Assembly: GCF_001577835.2 (NCBI RefSeq)
Contig: NC_029529.1
Coordinates: 10,799,380-10,863,379 of the forward strand
Source of the DNA: Coturnix japonica
Taxonomy: Eukaryota; Chordata; Aves; Galliformes; Phasianidae
DNA: 64,000 nucleotides
Reading direction: 5' to 3'
This document shows positions 10,946-21,446 of this stretch, one piece after another. The position numbers were made by a program, and so were the translations under genes. The notes under the pieces were generated by a model. It did not search any database and was not told the origin of the DNA. It saw nothing but the letters and a program-made list of their open reading frames with translations. Numbering within the stretch: the stretch's first letter is position 1; each line of letters starts with the position of its first letter.

Positions 10946-13762
10946 TCACAGCTCCTCCCGGGCTTCGGCTGTGCCAGATGAGCTCGGTGACTCTGTGCTG
11001 TTCTCTGGGGCCATGGACACCTGCAGAAGGTGATGGTGAGGCAGGGATGGACGTGTCCTGTCTCCATCCCACGTGTCCTGCAGGGTCTGTGCCCTGGGTG
11101 GCAGCCCCTGCCCAGGGATGGGGCACCTCTCTCACCGTGGGTGGCTCCTCCGGCAGCTTCCCTCCATTCTCCAGGAACTTGGAGAAGGTCTCCACGTCTC
11201 GAGCACTCCGATATTCAACCATCTGGAGCCGGGGGACAGGAGGAGGACACAGGGTGACATCTGAGCCTGACCTTCCCCAGGTGCTGGCAGTGCCAGGGAT
11301 TCCCCACACCTGTCCCTGCCCACCTTCCTGCCCGGCCCAGCAGGGAAGTAGTGCAGTGTTGGGTATCCGCTGATGGTGATGTTCTCCAGCTCGTTGGCTG
11401 TGGCATCCATCTCAGCAATGACAATGTCCTCGTGGTCCTTGTAGCGCTCGCCCAGCTCCTCCCAGGCAGCCGCCATCTCCTGGCAGTGGGTGCACCACGG
11501 AGCATCTGTGTGACGGGCACAGGGCTGGAGGTCACAGCCAGGCTGGGGGCACCGGGGGTAGGCGAGGGGTGGGGATGCAGGAGAGGTCATGGAGAGGGGC
11601 TCAGCCCCACGATGCAGCTCAGGAACAGGACTTCAGCACTTACAGAACTTCACAAAGACGTTCTTGGTCTCATCAAATGCCACCTGCTCAAAGGTCTTCC
11701 CCACCAGCACTTTAACGGGCCGCGTGTTCCAGTCCTCGGGGGGCTCTGCACTCAGCAGCTGGGGCTGTGGGGACAGCAGGGATGTCCTGCTGGGACCTGT
11801 TTGGGGCCAGGTTCAGATCCAGGCTCCCATCTGCTCACCTTCACCTTCCCGTCCAGCACTGCCCGCACAAAGTCGCGTATGGCCGTGGCTGAGAAGGCGT
11901 CTGCCTCCATGCGGTACTTGCGGTTGTTCTCCATCTTGATGAGGCGCAGTGTGGGCGCATCACTGGGATTCAGACCAAAGAAGTGCAAAACAGAGGCACC
12001 GTACCCGTCCACATCCACCACCACGAAGAGCACCTGGAGGGGGAGATGGGCAGTGCTGAGGCTGTGGTCCCCCAGGTCCCATCCTTGCTTGCCATGGGAT
12101 CACCTCACCTCACCCCGGAAGGCGCTGGCGGCCGCACGGAACTCATCCCGCAGTGCCTGCTGCTCGGCTACAGAGGTGTTGAGGAAGAGCAGCATGTGGT
12201 TGGGGATCTTGGCCCCAAAGATCTGTCCGGAGGTCTGTAAGGGAGGAGGAGGGTGAGAGGCTGGGCACCCTGCAGCCACACCAGGGCTGGGGAGGGCAGC
12301 AGCCGAACCTCATTCAAGAAGTCCATCACCAACTGCAGGCTGTGCACGCGGAGCAGCCGCGTCATCTCGGCCACATTCAGGCCCTGCTCCGGGTCCACGG
12401 GGAAATCCGTCCTCTCCTCATCGAACTGCCAGGTGTGGGACAGTGAGCACCAGGCCCCGCCGCAGCCCCACCACCCCAACCCCACTCACCTTCTTGAAGA
12501 GGCAGACGGTGTCGGCCGACAGCCCGTACGCCTTGAACAGCTCATCCGCCTCGGCCACTCCGAACACCACCTCCACCACCTCCTCAGCCACCTCATAGAA
12601 CGCCCGCGCCGCCGCACTGTGCAGGTCCTGCATGGTTCCACCATCAGCACCGCCATTCCAACAGCACAGCACAGCCCTGCCCGGCCCCAGCCCACCTTGA
12701 AGAAGCCCACGGCCGCGATGTCCTGCGCTCTGATGAAGGCGGCAGCGGTGTCGGCATCATGCAGCAGCGTGGCGCTGGGCCCGGCCCGGCGCTGCATCCA
12801 CAGCACCATGCCCTCGGCGTCCATGCGGCCTGAGCACGGAGCGGGGTTGCCACTGCCACTACGGCCATCACAGCCACCACCCCAATGCGTGCCACCACCA
12901 CCCCTGGGCACATCACCACCAGCACCTGCTGCTGTCAGGATGCCATCACCCCTTCACCATCACCCTCCCACCCACCCCATGCCCCCGCAGTGCCCCCGCG
13001 CAGCCCTACCGCTGTAGGCCACAGGGTGGGTGCGATTGCCGTCACGGAACAGTTTGAGCGTGGGGAAGGCCTGGATGTGGAACTCAGAGCTCAGGTTTGT
13101 CTGCGTCACGGCGTCCACCTTGCCCAGCCGCGCCACCTCCGATCCGTTCCTCAGCAATGCGGCCGCACGGGCGAACTCAGGGGCCAGGCGGCGACAGTGC
13201 CCACACCACGGAGCGTCTGTGCAGGGCCCGGGGTCAGCACAGCACGGCCAAGGGGGGTGTCCCCAACCCTGGGGTGTCCCCAGCCCAGAGGTGAGGCTGA
13301 GGGCACCTAATGGCACATGTGAGCCGCCATGACCCATGTCTCATATCCTTCTGCCATAAGGTTCGCATCCCTGCTGTGCACCCCACCCTAGGACCCTGCC
13401 CTCCCTCCCTGCTCCACCTCTCAAGCCCAGAACCCCTCTGCCGACCCCTGTCCTTCAGGCCCTCACGTTGCATCTCACACCCCCCAGCCCTGCTCTGCCC
13501 CCCACCTTCCCCACGGGCACTCACAGAACTCCACCAGCAGCAGCCGGTGCTCGCGCAGGGCACGGGCGAAGTTGTGCTCATGGAGCACCAGGACACCATC
13601 CTCCTCCTCCAGCTCATCCGACAGCACCTCATCCTCTTCATCCCCCTCCTCCTCTTCGGTCGCCATCACCTCCCCATCCTCCTCCCCACCCTCAGCCCCC
13701 CACACCCGCCCCAGCCAGGCCAGTGACAGCAGTAGCACCCACAGCACCGCGCCGCCCCGCAT
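10946..13762 (-). CDS. PDIA2: Protein disulfide isomerase A2
   Basis: ER-lumen thiol oxidoreductase/isomerase, mainly pancreatic in mammals. Exons: 13525-13762, 13010-13216, 12696-12829, 12490-12627, 12309-12425, 12109-12234, 11839-12033, 11644-11764, 11324-11505, 11136-11222, 10946-11020. All phases agree; 1620 nt encode 539 residues (human about 525). The start at 13760-13762 gives a signal peptide ([11 protein letters not shown], cut near residue 22). The upstream in-frame ATG at 13790 would bury the hydrophobic core, so it was not chosen. A Glu/Asp-rich tail (about 24-55) precedes the thioredoxin domains. Domain a has WCGHC (cysteines 84 and 87), b and b' follow, and domain a' has WCTHC (430 and 433) as in human PDIA2. 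The C terminus is REEL, a KDEL-type retrieval signal. Introns are very short (about 80-310 bp). The intron 5 donor is the weak GTTCGG. Confidence 0.95.
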
Positions 13763-13977
13763 GGCGCCGTCCCACTGCCAAAGCCTTCGCAAGGGGAGAG
13801 GGGCAGATAAGGGCAGTGGGGCGGGAGGTGCTGGGCCGTGGGAGCTCGTGGCCCTCCGCTACTGGCTGCCAGCACAGAGATAAGGCAGGGAGCAGGTGGC
13901 GGATTTCCAGACACACGTCCCCACAGCGGGACAGGGCCAGGGGACACGGACACGGCATAAGAGACACGTCTGTAGGG
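13763..13977 (-). promoter_or_regulatory. PDIA2 5' flank with two GATA sites
   Basis: Only about 215 bp separate the PDIA2 start codon from the ARHGDIG poly(A) signal, so the PDIA2 promoter must be compact or overlap the ARHGDIG 3' end. Two AGATAAG consensus sites lie at 13805-13811 and 13878-13884 (+ strand). GATA factors act in exocrine pancreas, which fits the expected PDIA2 expression, but no TATA box or TSS is evident. Confidence 0.4.
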
Positions 13978-13983
13978 TTTAAT
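13978..13983 (-). terminator. ARHGDIG poly(A) signal (ATTAAA)
   Basis: TTTAAT on the + strand is ATTAAA on the coding strand, about 260 bp after the ARHGDIG stop. It is the common variant signal and gives a short 3' UTR. It also places the ARHGDIG end about 200 bp upstream of the PDIA2 start codon. Confidence 0.6.
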
Positions 13984-14241
13984 GGCGATGGAGGAGCGGA
14001 GCCCGCGGCTGGGCTCAGCTCATTGCAGTGCACAGCGATGGAGGTGCCGCGAGGACGAGTCGGGCGTCGGTATCAAAAAAAAACGGCGATTAAAAATAAC
14101 TTTGGTTGCCAAGACCACGACCGCGGGCGCCCGCTTTGCTAAGGGACCCCCCCACCTTCCCATCGGTGGGGCGGCGCGGGCGGCAAGGGGTCCCCGGGCG
14201 GCAGGGGGGGGATCCCCGCAATGGTGGGACCTGGGGGGGTC

Positions 14242-16669
14242 TCAGTCCTCCCAGCCCTTCCGTATGCACAGCCCCCACTCCCAGGCCAGGTGCTCCGTCT
14301 TGTCGTCGTCAGTGACCAGCGAGCGCACGCGGTAGGAGCCACGCGCCAGCCGACCCCGCGGCACCTCCTCGGCCGGTGTCACCACCTCGTACTCCTCAGC
14401 CCTCGGCGCGTAGCTGCCCACCATGAAGACATCACGGTCCACTGGGTGAGAGGGTGAGAGGGGTTTGGGTGAGCAGGGCGGGGGGTTCTGCCCCATCCCA
14501 CCCCTGACCCCACTCACCCGGCCGGCCACAGCGATATGTCAGGTGCCGACACTTCAGCCCGCAGACGATCTCCCTGTTCACCTGCGGGGCACAAAGGGGC
14601 TGTGAGCGGCTGCGCATGGTGGGCTGGGAGGGACACCCACCCTACAGCCACCACAACGCACTGCCATGCGGATCCTGATGGGCACTGAGCAGGGCCAAGG
14701 GTGGCACGTGGCCTGGTGGTGGCAGTGATGCAGTGTGGGTCCTCAGGTGGACAGGGACCCCCAGAGAGGCACAGAGCCCTCAGGTGGATGTCAGGTGCCC
14801 ACGGAGCAGGGCCTTACCTTGAAGGACACCTTCACCCTGTAGTCCACCCCCTCCTTCAGCACGAAGGGACGGCTCTGCAGCACCTCCAGGTCTCCTGTGG
14901 GGGGCAGATGGCCCCGTCAGCATGGCACCCATCAGCATGGCACCCATCCTCCTCCTCTTCCTCCTCCTCCCTTCCGCCACCGAGGACCCGCAGCACTCAC
15001 CTGTCAGGTCCATGGTGATGGGCCCCGGCGCCTGCTCACACATCAGGGTCAGCTTTGTCACCTGCACGTTGGGCACGTTGGCATCTGGAGACAAGTGATG
15101 CAACGTGGCCCTTACCCATGGGGTTGGCACCTCAGGCCACAGAGCAGGAGGGTTGGGGGCTCCTGGGGAGGATGACCATGTGCCCCAATGGGCCGCACAG
15201 AGCAGCCAGAGGACAATGGGCTCCGTGCAACAGGGAACCTCAGCTCAGCCCAAACCCTTTGTGGATGAGCCCATGTTAAAAGCCCCGTGGCACAGCTCAG
15301 CCCACCAAGGCACAAGGGCAGCCCCTGGCTGTGGGGGGGGCTCAGCGCTGACATCCCCCCCGCGGCCGCTCGCTCCATCTCTGCCATCCCAATGAATTCC
15401 CCGGTCCCTCGTAACCGTTCCTATGGCAACTGCAGCGGTGATCCTGTAACCACAGCAACCGGGGTCCCCGGGCAGCGTTACCCACAGCAGGGGATGCCGG
15501 GGTCTCCCTGCATTGGGGTGGGCGCAGGCAGCGCCCGCGGGTGACGCATTAGGGCCATGCCCTCCCCATGGGGATGCCTCAGGGATGGGGACAGCGCTGC
15601 TCCCTGCGCCTGCTGAGGCTGCATCGCCTGGTGTGACGTGTCGGGGTGTTGTGTGTGTGGGGTACCCAGCCCCAGCCTTACCCACGGCCACGGGGATGTT
15701 GCCCAGCAGCGTCTGCTTGTACTTCTGCAGGCTCTCATCCCCCGGGTCCAGCTCCTGGATCTCCCTCAGGCTTTTCTTCTCCGGCGTCTTGTACGCCAGG
15801 GCCACGTCGGCATCTTCCTCCTCCTCCTCCAGCGACAGCATCACCCCCTCCTTGTCAGCCATGATGTCTGCGGGTCACAGGCAGTGGCAGCGCGGGGACA
15901 CCCCGGGGAGCCCCATACCCCGGAGATACACCAGCACTGCCGGGCTGGGGGAGATGAGCTCAAATGGATGGGGGTGATGGTCCCCAAGCTGCCATGCTGC
16001 AGCCGTGCTGCCCCCCTGCTCGGGGCCGTGGTGATGCCACCGGGCTGCGTGTCCCCAGGGCCCGGTGGCAGAACGGAGCCCAGAGGCGGCGCCGCCGGCT
16101 GCATTAACGCACAGCCGTGCAGCGAGATGAGCCGTGGTGCTGCGTGGTGCGGCTCGGGGTGCGTTTGCAGCCCGCAGCGCCCTTCGTGCACGGTCACCGT
16201 GGGGGGGGGGCATCCCCACCGCCGGCTGCAGGCACGGCCACAAAGCCACGGGGTGATGGTCCGATGTTGGGCGCACACAGGGCGGGGGACACGAGGGCCC
16301 ATCCACCGCATCGTGCCCGACTCCAGGAGCCCACGCTACACGCGGGGCCCCGCACATCACCCCGGGCACGTCTCCAAGCCCCAGCAGAAGGCAGCGGCCC
16401 CACACATCGCGGTACCGCACCGGGATGCAGCGCCGGGTGCTGACCGGGATGGGCGCTGCGGGGCTCCCCGTGCTCTGCCCCACCTGTTGTTGTCGCTGCG
16501 GGGTCGATGCTCGGCCCGCTCCGTTACCCCCCCCCCAACCCTCTCCGAGCTCCCGGCGCTGCCCCCCGCCCTCCCGGCCGCCCCTCGGCCGCTCACCTCG
16601 GTAGCACAACGTCAGCCACAGCAGCTCCAGCAGCTGCCCGCCGGCCTCGCACACGTCCAGGCCGAGCAT
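14242..16669 (-). CDS. ARHGDIG: Rho GDP-dissociation inhibitor 3 (RhoGDI gamma)
   Basis: Keeps prenylated Rho GTPases in the GDP-bound, membrane-extracted state; the mammalian gamma form is brain/pancreas-biased and Golgi-associated through its N terminus. Exons: 16597-16669, 15682-15867, 15001-15084, 14818-14894, 14518-14581, 14242-14441; 684 nt encode 227 residues (human 225). The N-terminal [20 protein letters not shown] helix is specific to RhoGDI3 and distinguishes it from ARHGDIA/B. An acidic stretch and the [17 protein letters not shown] regulatory-arm motif follow. The immunoglobulin-like fold runs from about residue 83 to the end ([39 protein letters not shown]). It is tandem with PDIA2 and divergent from RGS11, as in mammals. 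Confidence 0.95.
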
Positions 16670-16691
16670 GGCCGGGCCGCGCCGGGCCCCC

Positions 16692-16709
16692 GGGGGGGGG
16701 GGGGGGGGG
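16692..16709. repeat. 18-base poly(G) tract beside the ARHGDIG start
   Basis: An uninterrupted run of 18 G on the + strand (poly-C on the ARHGDIG strand) lies 23 bp upstream of the ARHGDIG ATG, in its probable 5' UTR or core promoter. It is likely length-variable and hard to sequence. Confidence 0.85.
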
Positions 16710-17084
16710 CTGTGCAGGGGGAGAGGGGTCCCGCGGCTCCGCTCCCGGTGCCCGCTGCTCTCCCCGCTGCTCTCGGCGCGGCCCGGCGGGGCGGCGGTGG
16801 TTCCCGCAGACGCGGCGGCTCCGCTGCCCGCCCCCGCCCGCCCCCGCCCCTCGTTGCCGGGCGGCTCCAGCCCCGCTCATGGGCGGTGTGACTGCAGTGA
16901 GCTCATCCGCCGCCCGCACCGCGCCTGTCCGCACTGCCCGCACCGCGTGCTCTGCCCGCAGCCACCCGCACATCGTTAACCGAGCGGCAACGGGAGATCG
17001 GGGCGTATCCTGAACCGCCGGAGCTCGGCCCCGTGTCCTCAGCGCACCCGGAGCTCAGCCCGAACCCCGAGACTCCTGCCCTGA

Positions 17085-17280
17085 ATGCAACACACAGCGC
17101 GCACAGCCCGTGTGCATCTGTACACACACCCCATACACACCCCGTGTACCTCCTGCTTACACACAGCCCGCATATCCCCAACAGCCCTGAGTACATACAC
17201 CCCGCACACACCCCGCACACAGCCCATACACACAGCCCATACACACAGCCCATACACCTCCTGCACACACACACCCCGCA
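17085..17280. repeat. CA-rich degenerate tandem repeat
   Basis: Degenerate CACACA/CCCCGTA units; the clearest part (about 17210-17262) has three 13-bp AGCCCATACACAC-type copies. It lies between the divergent ARHGDIG and RGS11 promoters. Confidence 0.7.
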
Positions 17281-17346
17281 CACCCCGTCGCTCCCCGCCC
17301 GCCGCCCCTCGATGCGCTCCGGGCCCCGACGGCCGCTCCCGGCCCC

Positions 17347-17445
17347 GCACAGCCCCTTATTGCCCCCCATTGCCCCCTATTGCCCCCCACTGCCCCCCAT
17401 TGCCCCTTATTGCCCCTTATTGCCCCACATTGCCCCGCACAGCCC
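17347..17445. repeat. 12-bp minisatellite (TATTGCCCCCCA-like)
   Basis: Eight or so head-to-tail copies of a 10-12 bp unit, ATTGCCCC plus a variable CC/TT/CA linker, about 65 bp upstream of the Sp1-like cluster of RGS11. Confidence 0.75.
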
Positions 17446-17599
17446 CGGGGGGCACCGTGCGGGCAGCGGAGCCGCTGCAGCCGCGAGGGGGAGCGCGGGG
17501 CGGACGGTCGGGGCGGGGCGGGGCGGGGTCGGGGCCGGGTAAAGCCGCAGCCCCGGGCTGAGCGGTGCGGTGCGGTGCGGTGCGGGACGAGCACCCGCT

Positions 17600-20500
17600 A
17601 TGACCATCGGAGGTCCCCGCGGCTGCGGGCAGCCCCGCCTGCAGATGCCGTGCCTGGGCAAGGTGAGCCGGCACCGGGCGTGTGCGGGGCAGGGAGCGGG
17701 ACAGGGGAACCGCACCGACCGTCGGGGTCCGCGGGGAAGAAGTGAGGCTGCCCCGGCCCGGAGCCAGCTCTGCCGGTCGTCCCCGCTCCCCGCGCCCCCT
17801 CTCTCTCCGCCGTGGCTCTGAGCGCTGCCGGTGCCCCGCAGATGGAGCGGATGATCGTCAGCATGCAGGACCCGGACATGGGCATCAAGATGAGGAACCA
17901 GAGGCTGCTCATCACCGTCATCCCCCATGCCATGACAGGTGGGATGTCGGGTCCGGGGCGACGCGAGGGTGGGGAGGGGAGCGGTGCCACCCGCACGGGT
18001 CTGAACGGTGCACGGGGACGGTCCTCGGGTGGCACAGCACAGCGGGCAGCTCCCGGCAATCAGAAATGGGCTCAGAACCGCAGCTGGGAGCGATAGAACC
18101 GCAGCTGGGAGCGATGCTGCGCCGGCCGGGCGCTCCCTGGGGCTGGGGGCTCTGCCCCGTAACCCCTCGTGCCCCCTGGCACCGCATCGCATCCCAGCGC
18201 TGCCACGATCCGCAGGGAACGACATCGTGGAGTGGCTCATCCAGAAGTTCGGCATCTCGGAGGAGGGTGAGTTGAGTGCCCGGGGCGGGGTGGGGGTGTC
18301 CCGGTGGGTCACGGAGCCGCCCAGCAGCCCCCGCTGCCCCCACCCAGAGTCGCTGCACCTCGGTAACCTGATCGTGAGGCACGGCTACATCTACCCGCTC
18401 CGGGACCCCCGCAGCCTGGTGCTGCGAGCCGATGAGTCGCCGTACCGCTTCCAGGTGGGTGCTCACGATCCCGTTACCGACCCCACAGCACCGCGGTGCC
18501 GCTCAGCCCGGCCCATCTCCCCACAGACCCCGTACTTCTGGACCAGCACCAAGTGGCCGGCCACTGAGCTGGACTATGGTAGGTGCCCACCAGCTGAGAC
18601 CCCACAGTGGGTCCCTGCCCCGCTGAACGGCTCCATCCCTCTGCAGCCATTTACCTGGCCAAGAAGAACATCCGCAAGCAGGGCGACCTGATTGAGCACG
18701 AGAAGGTGAGCGGTGCCTGTGATGAGCTGTGGGGCCTCAGCTCACCTAGTGTGGGGGTGCAATAAGGGTGCTGCTCCCGTGCTGGAACAGCAATAGGACT
18801 CAGGGCAGGGTAAGGGTGCGGGTGCCACGCTGTGCCCACCGGGCTGCTGCCCCCCAGGACAACTACAACCTCCTGCACAAGAGGATCAACCACACGTGGG
18901 ACTTCGTGGTCATGCAGGCGCGGGAGCAGCTACGGTGAGTGTGAGGACACAATGGGGATGGCAATGGGATGGCAATGGGATGGCAATGGGACCCAAGGTG
19001 CCTGCCAACCCCACAACCTCTTCTGCATGGACAGGGCAGCCAAGCAACGGCGGAAGGGTGACCGCATTGTCATCGACTGCCAGGAGCAGGCGTACTGGCT
19101 CGTCAACCGGCCCCCGGTGAGGACAGGCTGAGAGGGACACAGTCCCTGCTGGCAGTGCTGCTGGGTGGATGTTCATTGAGGGTCCCCCAACACGTTGCTC
19201 TCATTGCAGCCAGGAGCTCCCAACGTGCTGGAGCAGGGCCCCGAGCGCAGGAACTGCCACACAACCCGTGTGCAGCTGGTGAGCAGGGCTGAGCCCTGTT
19301 AGCCCATCTAAAGTCCTTGTGTCCCATTGCCCCCACCGCCATGACTGAGCAGGGAGGGCTGTGCCGGTGCTCTAATCCCTGCAGCTGCCCCATTCTGTGC
19401 ACTGTGGCACCCCAGGCCCCGCAGCCACCAGCCCTCCTTCCTAACTGCTGTTTTCTCTTCTCTCCTCCATGTGCCGTGTCATCTGCCCACGTAAGTGTCA
19501 CCAGCCCGGGGCTGCAGGGGGCAGGAGGTCGGGTTTATGCTGGGTCTTTTCAGTGGGGTGAAGGCTCAAGGGAAACACAGAGAACCCCTGAGCCCTCACC
19601 CAGCCCTGCACATCTCTTCCAGGCCAAGAACATGGACTACTACAAGCGGGAGGTGAGTGGGGTGTGGGGCAGCTGTGGGGCTGCTGCAGAGCACAGAGCC
19701 CTCACCTGTGCCCATGGCTGTCCCAGATCGAGTACTGCAGGAAGGCCATGGCCAGGACCAGGGTGAAATCCTCCATCTGCCTCGAAGGGTGAGCTCCATT
19801 CTACAGCAGGCTGGCAGCCCCTCTCAGCATGTGCCTGATGGTGATGGGCAGAGCTGAGGCCATTGCAGAGCCCACAAGTGCACCCCCTCCCCGTGCTGGC
19901 CGTCTGAGCCATGGTGAGCAGTGGGATCATTCCCCGCAGGTACCTCAAGTTCAACGAGCAGTACGTGCCCCACGACCCCATCATGTCGGGCTGCCTACCC
20001 AGCAACCCCTGGATCACTGACGACACCACCTACTGGGCTATGAATGCCCCCACGTAAGGACCCCTGGGGGCCACCAGCCCCGGGATGGGTGCAGGGAGAG
20101 GACAGAGGCAGCCCTGCAGTGGGGGGTGCCTGCAGCCCCCAGCCCTTCCCACGTGCTGCCCATAGGGTGACGACCCCCACGAAGCTGCGGGTGGAACGTT
20201 GGGGCTTCAACTTCAGTGAGCTCCTGATGGACCCGCTGGGCCGCACACAGCTCCTCGAGTTCCTCAAGAAGGAGTTTAGTGGTGAGTGAGCCTGATTTGC
20301 TCCATGCTGGGCAGCTCTGCCTCACTGTAGGGCCCAGCTGGGAACTGGGGAGTGTTATCCCATGGGTGGTGTCCAGCATCGTGTCCTCTCCAGCACCACA
20401 TCCCCATTCCAACACCATATCCCTTCTCCAGCACAACCTCCCCATCCTAGTGCCGGGTCCCTCTCTGAACACCATGTCCCTTCCCCAACACCATGTCCCC

Positions 20501-21293
20501 ATCCCAACACTGTGTCCCCATCCCAACACCACTCTATCCCCTTCCTCAGCTGAGAATCTGAGCTTCTGGGAGGCGTGTGAGGAGCTGCGCTATGGGGAGC
20601 AGTCCCGTATCAATGAGATTGTGGACTCCATCTACCAGTGAGTGCCATGCGGTGGCAGGGCCAGGTCCTTGGGTCCAGCCCTCCATCCCAGTGTGAGGCT
20701 GGGCCATGCTGGGTGCTGGTCACTGGGTCTGATCCCCAGGCAGTTCCTGGCACCTGGAGCCACGCGCTGGGTGAACATTGACAGCAAAACCATGGAGCGG
20801 ACACTGGAGGGCATCAAGACGCCCCACCGCTACGTGATGGACGACGCACAGATGCACATCTACATGCTGATGAAGAAGGTGGGTACGGGGTGGGCAGTGC
20901 TGGGACACAGCCTGGGGCTGATGCTCCGCTCCCCCAGGACTCCTACCCGCGCTTCCTCAAGTCGGAGCTCTACAGGAACCTGCTGGCTGAGGCCGTCATC
21001 CCTCCGGAAACCAAGAAGCGGTGAGGGCAGCGCTGGGACCCCGCGGTGCTGAGGGTCCCCGCGGTGCTGAGGGTCCCCGCGGTGCTGAGGGTCCCCGCAG
21101 TGCTGAGGGTCCCCGCGGTGCTGAGGGTCCCTGCAGTGCTCAGCCCCGCTCTGCCTGCAGGGTGTTCCCCTTCATGCGCAAGCAGCGACACTCCAGCCCC
21201 AGCCCAGCCCTGCTCCTGCCCACGGGGGACACTGAGGCCAAAGGCGAGGAGAAGAGCAGGAGTCCTGCAGCCGTGCCCGAGGAGGAGAGCTGA
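17600..21293 (+). CDS. RGS11: Regulator of G-protein signalling 11
   Basis: R7-family GTPase-activating protein for Gi/o alpha subunits, working as a complex with G-beta-5 and R9AP/R7BP, notably in retinal ON-bipolar cells. Seventeen coding exons: 17600-17662, 17842-17938, 18216-18266, 18348-18454, 18527-18578, 18647-18705, 18858-18934, 19035-19116, 19210-19278, 19623-19652, 19727-19788, 19940-20053, 20166-20281, 20550-20637, 20740-20878, 20938-21020, 21161-21293. 1422 nt encode 473 residues (human about 467). DEP domain is about residues 33-106 ([19 protein letters not shown]), then the helical linker. The G-gamma-like domain is about 220-285 with its PSNPWITDD segment. The RGS box is about 300-420 ([35 protein letters not shown]). 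The tail has [13 protein letters not shown] shared with human RGS11, which separates it from RGS6, 7 and 9. Exon 10 is only 30 nt. Confidence 0.96.
20385..20540. repeat. ~19-bp minisatellite in an RGS11 intron
   Basis: Degenerate copies of CACCATGTCCCCATCCCAA fill most of the 268-bp intron between exons 13 and 14 (20282-20549). Units differ by small substitutions and indels. Confidence 0.7.
21039..21146. repeat. 18-bp minisatellite in the last RGS11 intron
   Basis: Six near-perfect copies of CCCCGCGGTGCTGAGGGT make up about 108 of the 140 bp of the intron 21021-21160. The final copies carry CGCA/TGCA changes. The array reaches within 20 bp of both splice sites. Confidence 0.85.
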
Positions 21294-21440
21294 GCCCTGC
21301 ACAGCACCCAGCCCGCAGCAGCACTGATGGAGAGAAGCCATACAACCCCAGCAGACCCCACTCACTGCACCCAGCTCCTTCCTACCCCAGAGGGAGCTGG
21401 AACCCGGCCTGACCCATGGGACCAACACAAGACACACAGA

Positions 21441-21446
21441 AATAAA
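21441..21446 (+). terminator. RGS11 poly(A) signal
   Basis: Canonical AATAAA 148 bp after the RGS11 stop, followed by a GTG-rich downstream stretch. It gives a short 3' UTR. Confidence 0.8.

Larger units (their letters stand above)
16670..17599. promoter_or_regulatory. Divergent CpG-rich promoter region ARHGDIG/RGS11
   Basis: About 930 bp separate the two start codons, transcribed in opposite directions. Both ends are CpG-dense. Near the RGS11 side GGGGCGGGGCGGGGCGGGG (17510-17528) offers overlapping Sp1/KLF sites, followed by a GGTGC pentamer repeat at 17562-17585 in the probable 5' UTR. The centre is filled with two low-complexity arrays listed separately. No TATA box was seen. Confidence 0.6.

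Noticed and set aside
11351-12256. 301-codon + strand open frame
   Set aside because: Antisense shadow of PDIA2 exons 6-9, whose minus-strand frame is the conserved one.
13763-13792. Upstream in-frame ATG for PDIA2 at 13790-13792
   Set aside because: It would put charged and polar residues before the signal peptide; the ATG at 13760 gives a normal leader.
15638-16891. 417-codon + strand open frame
   Set aside because: It is antisense to ARHGDIG exons 1-2 and GC-rich flanks where stops are rare; composition is low-complexity and no family is recognised.
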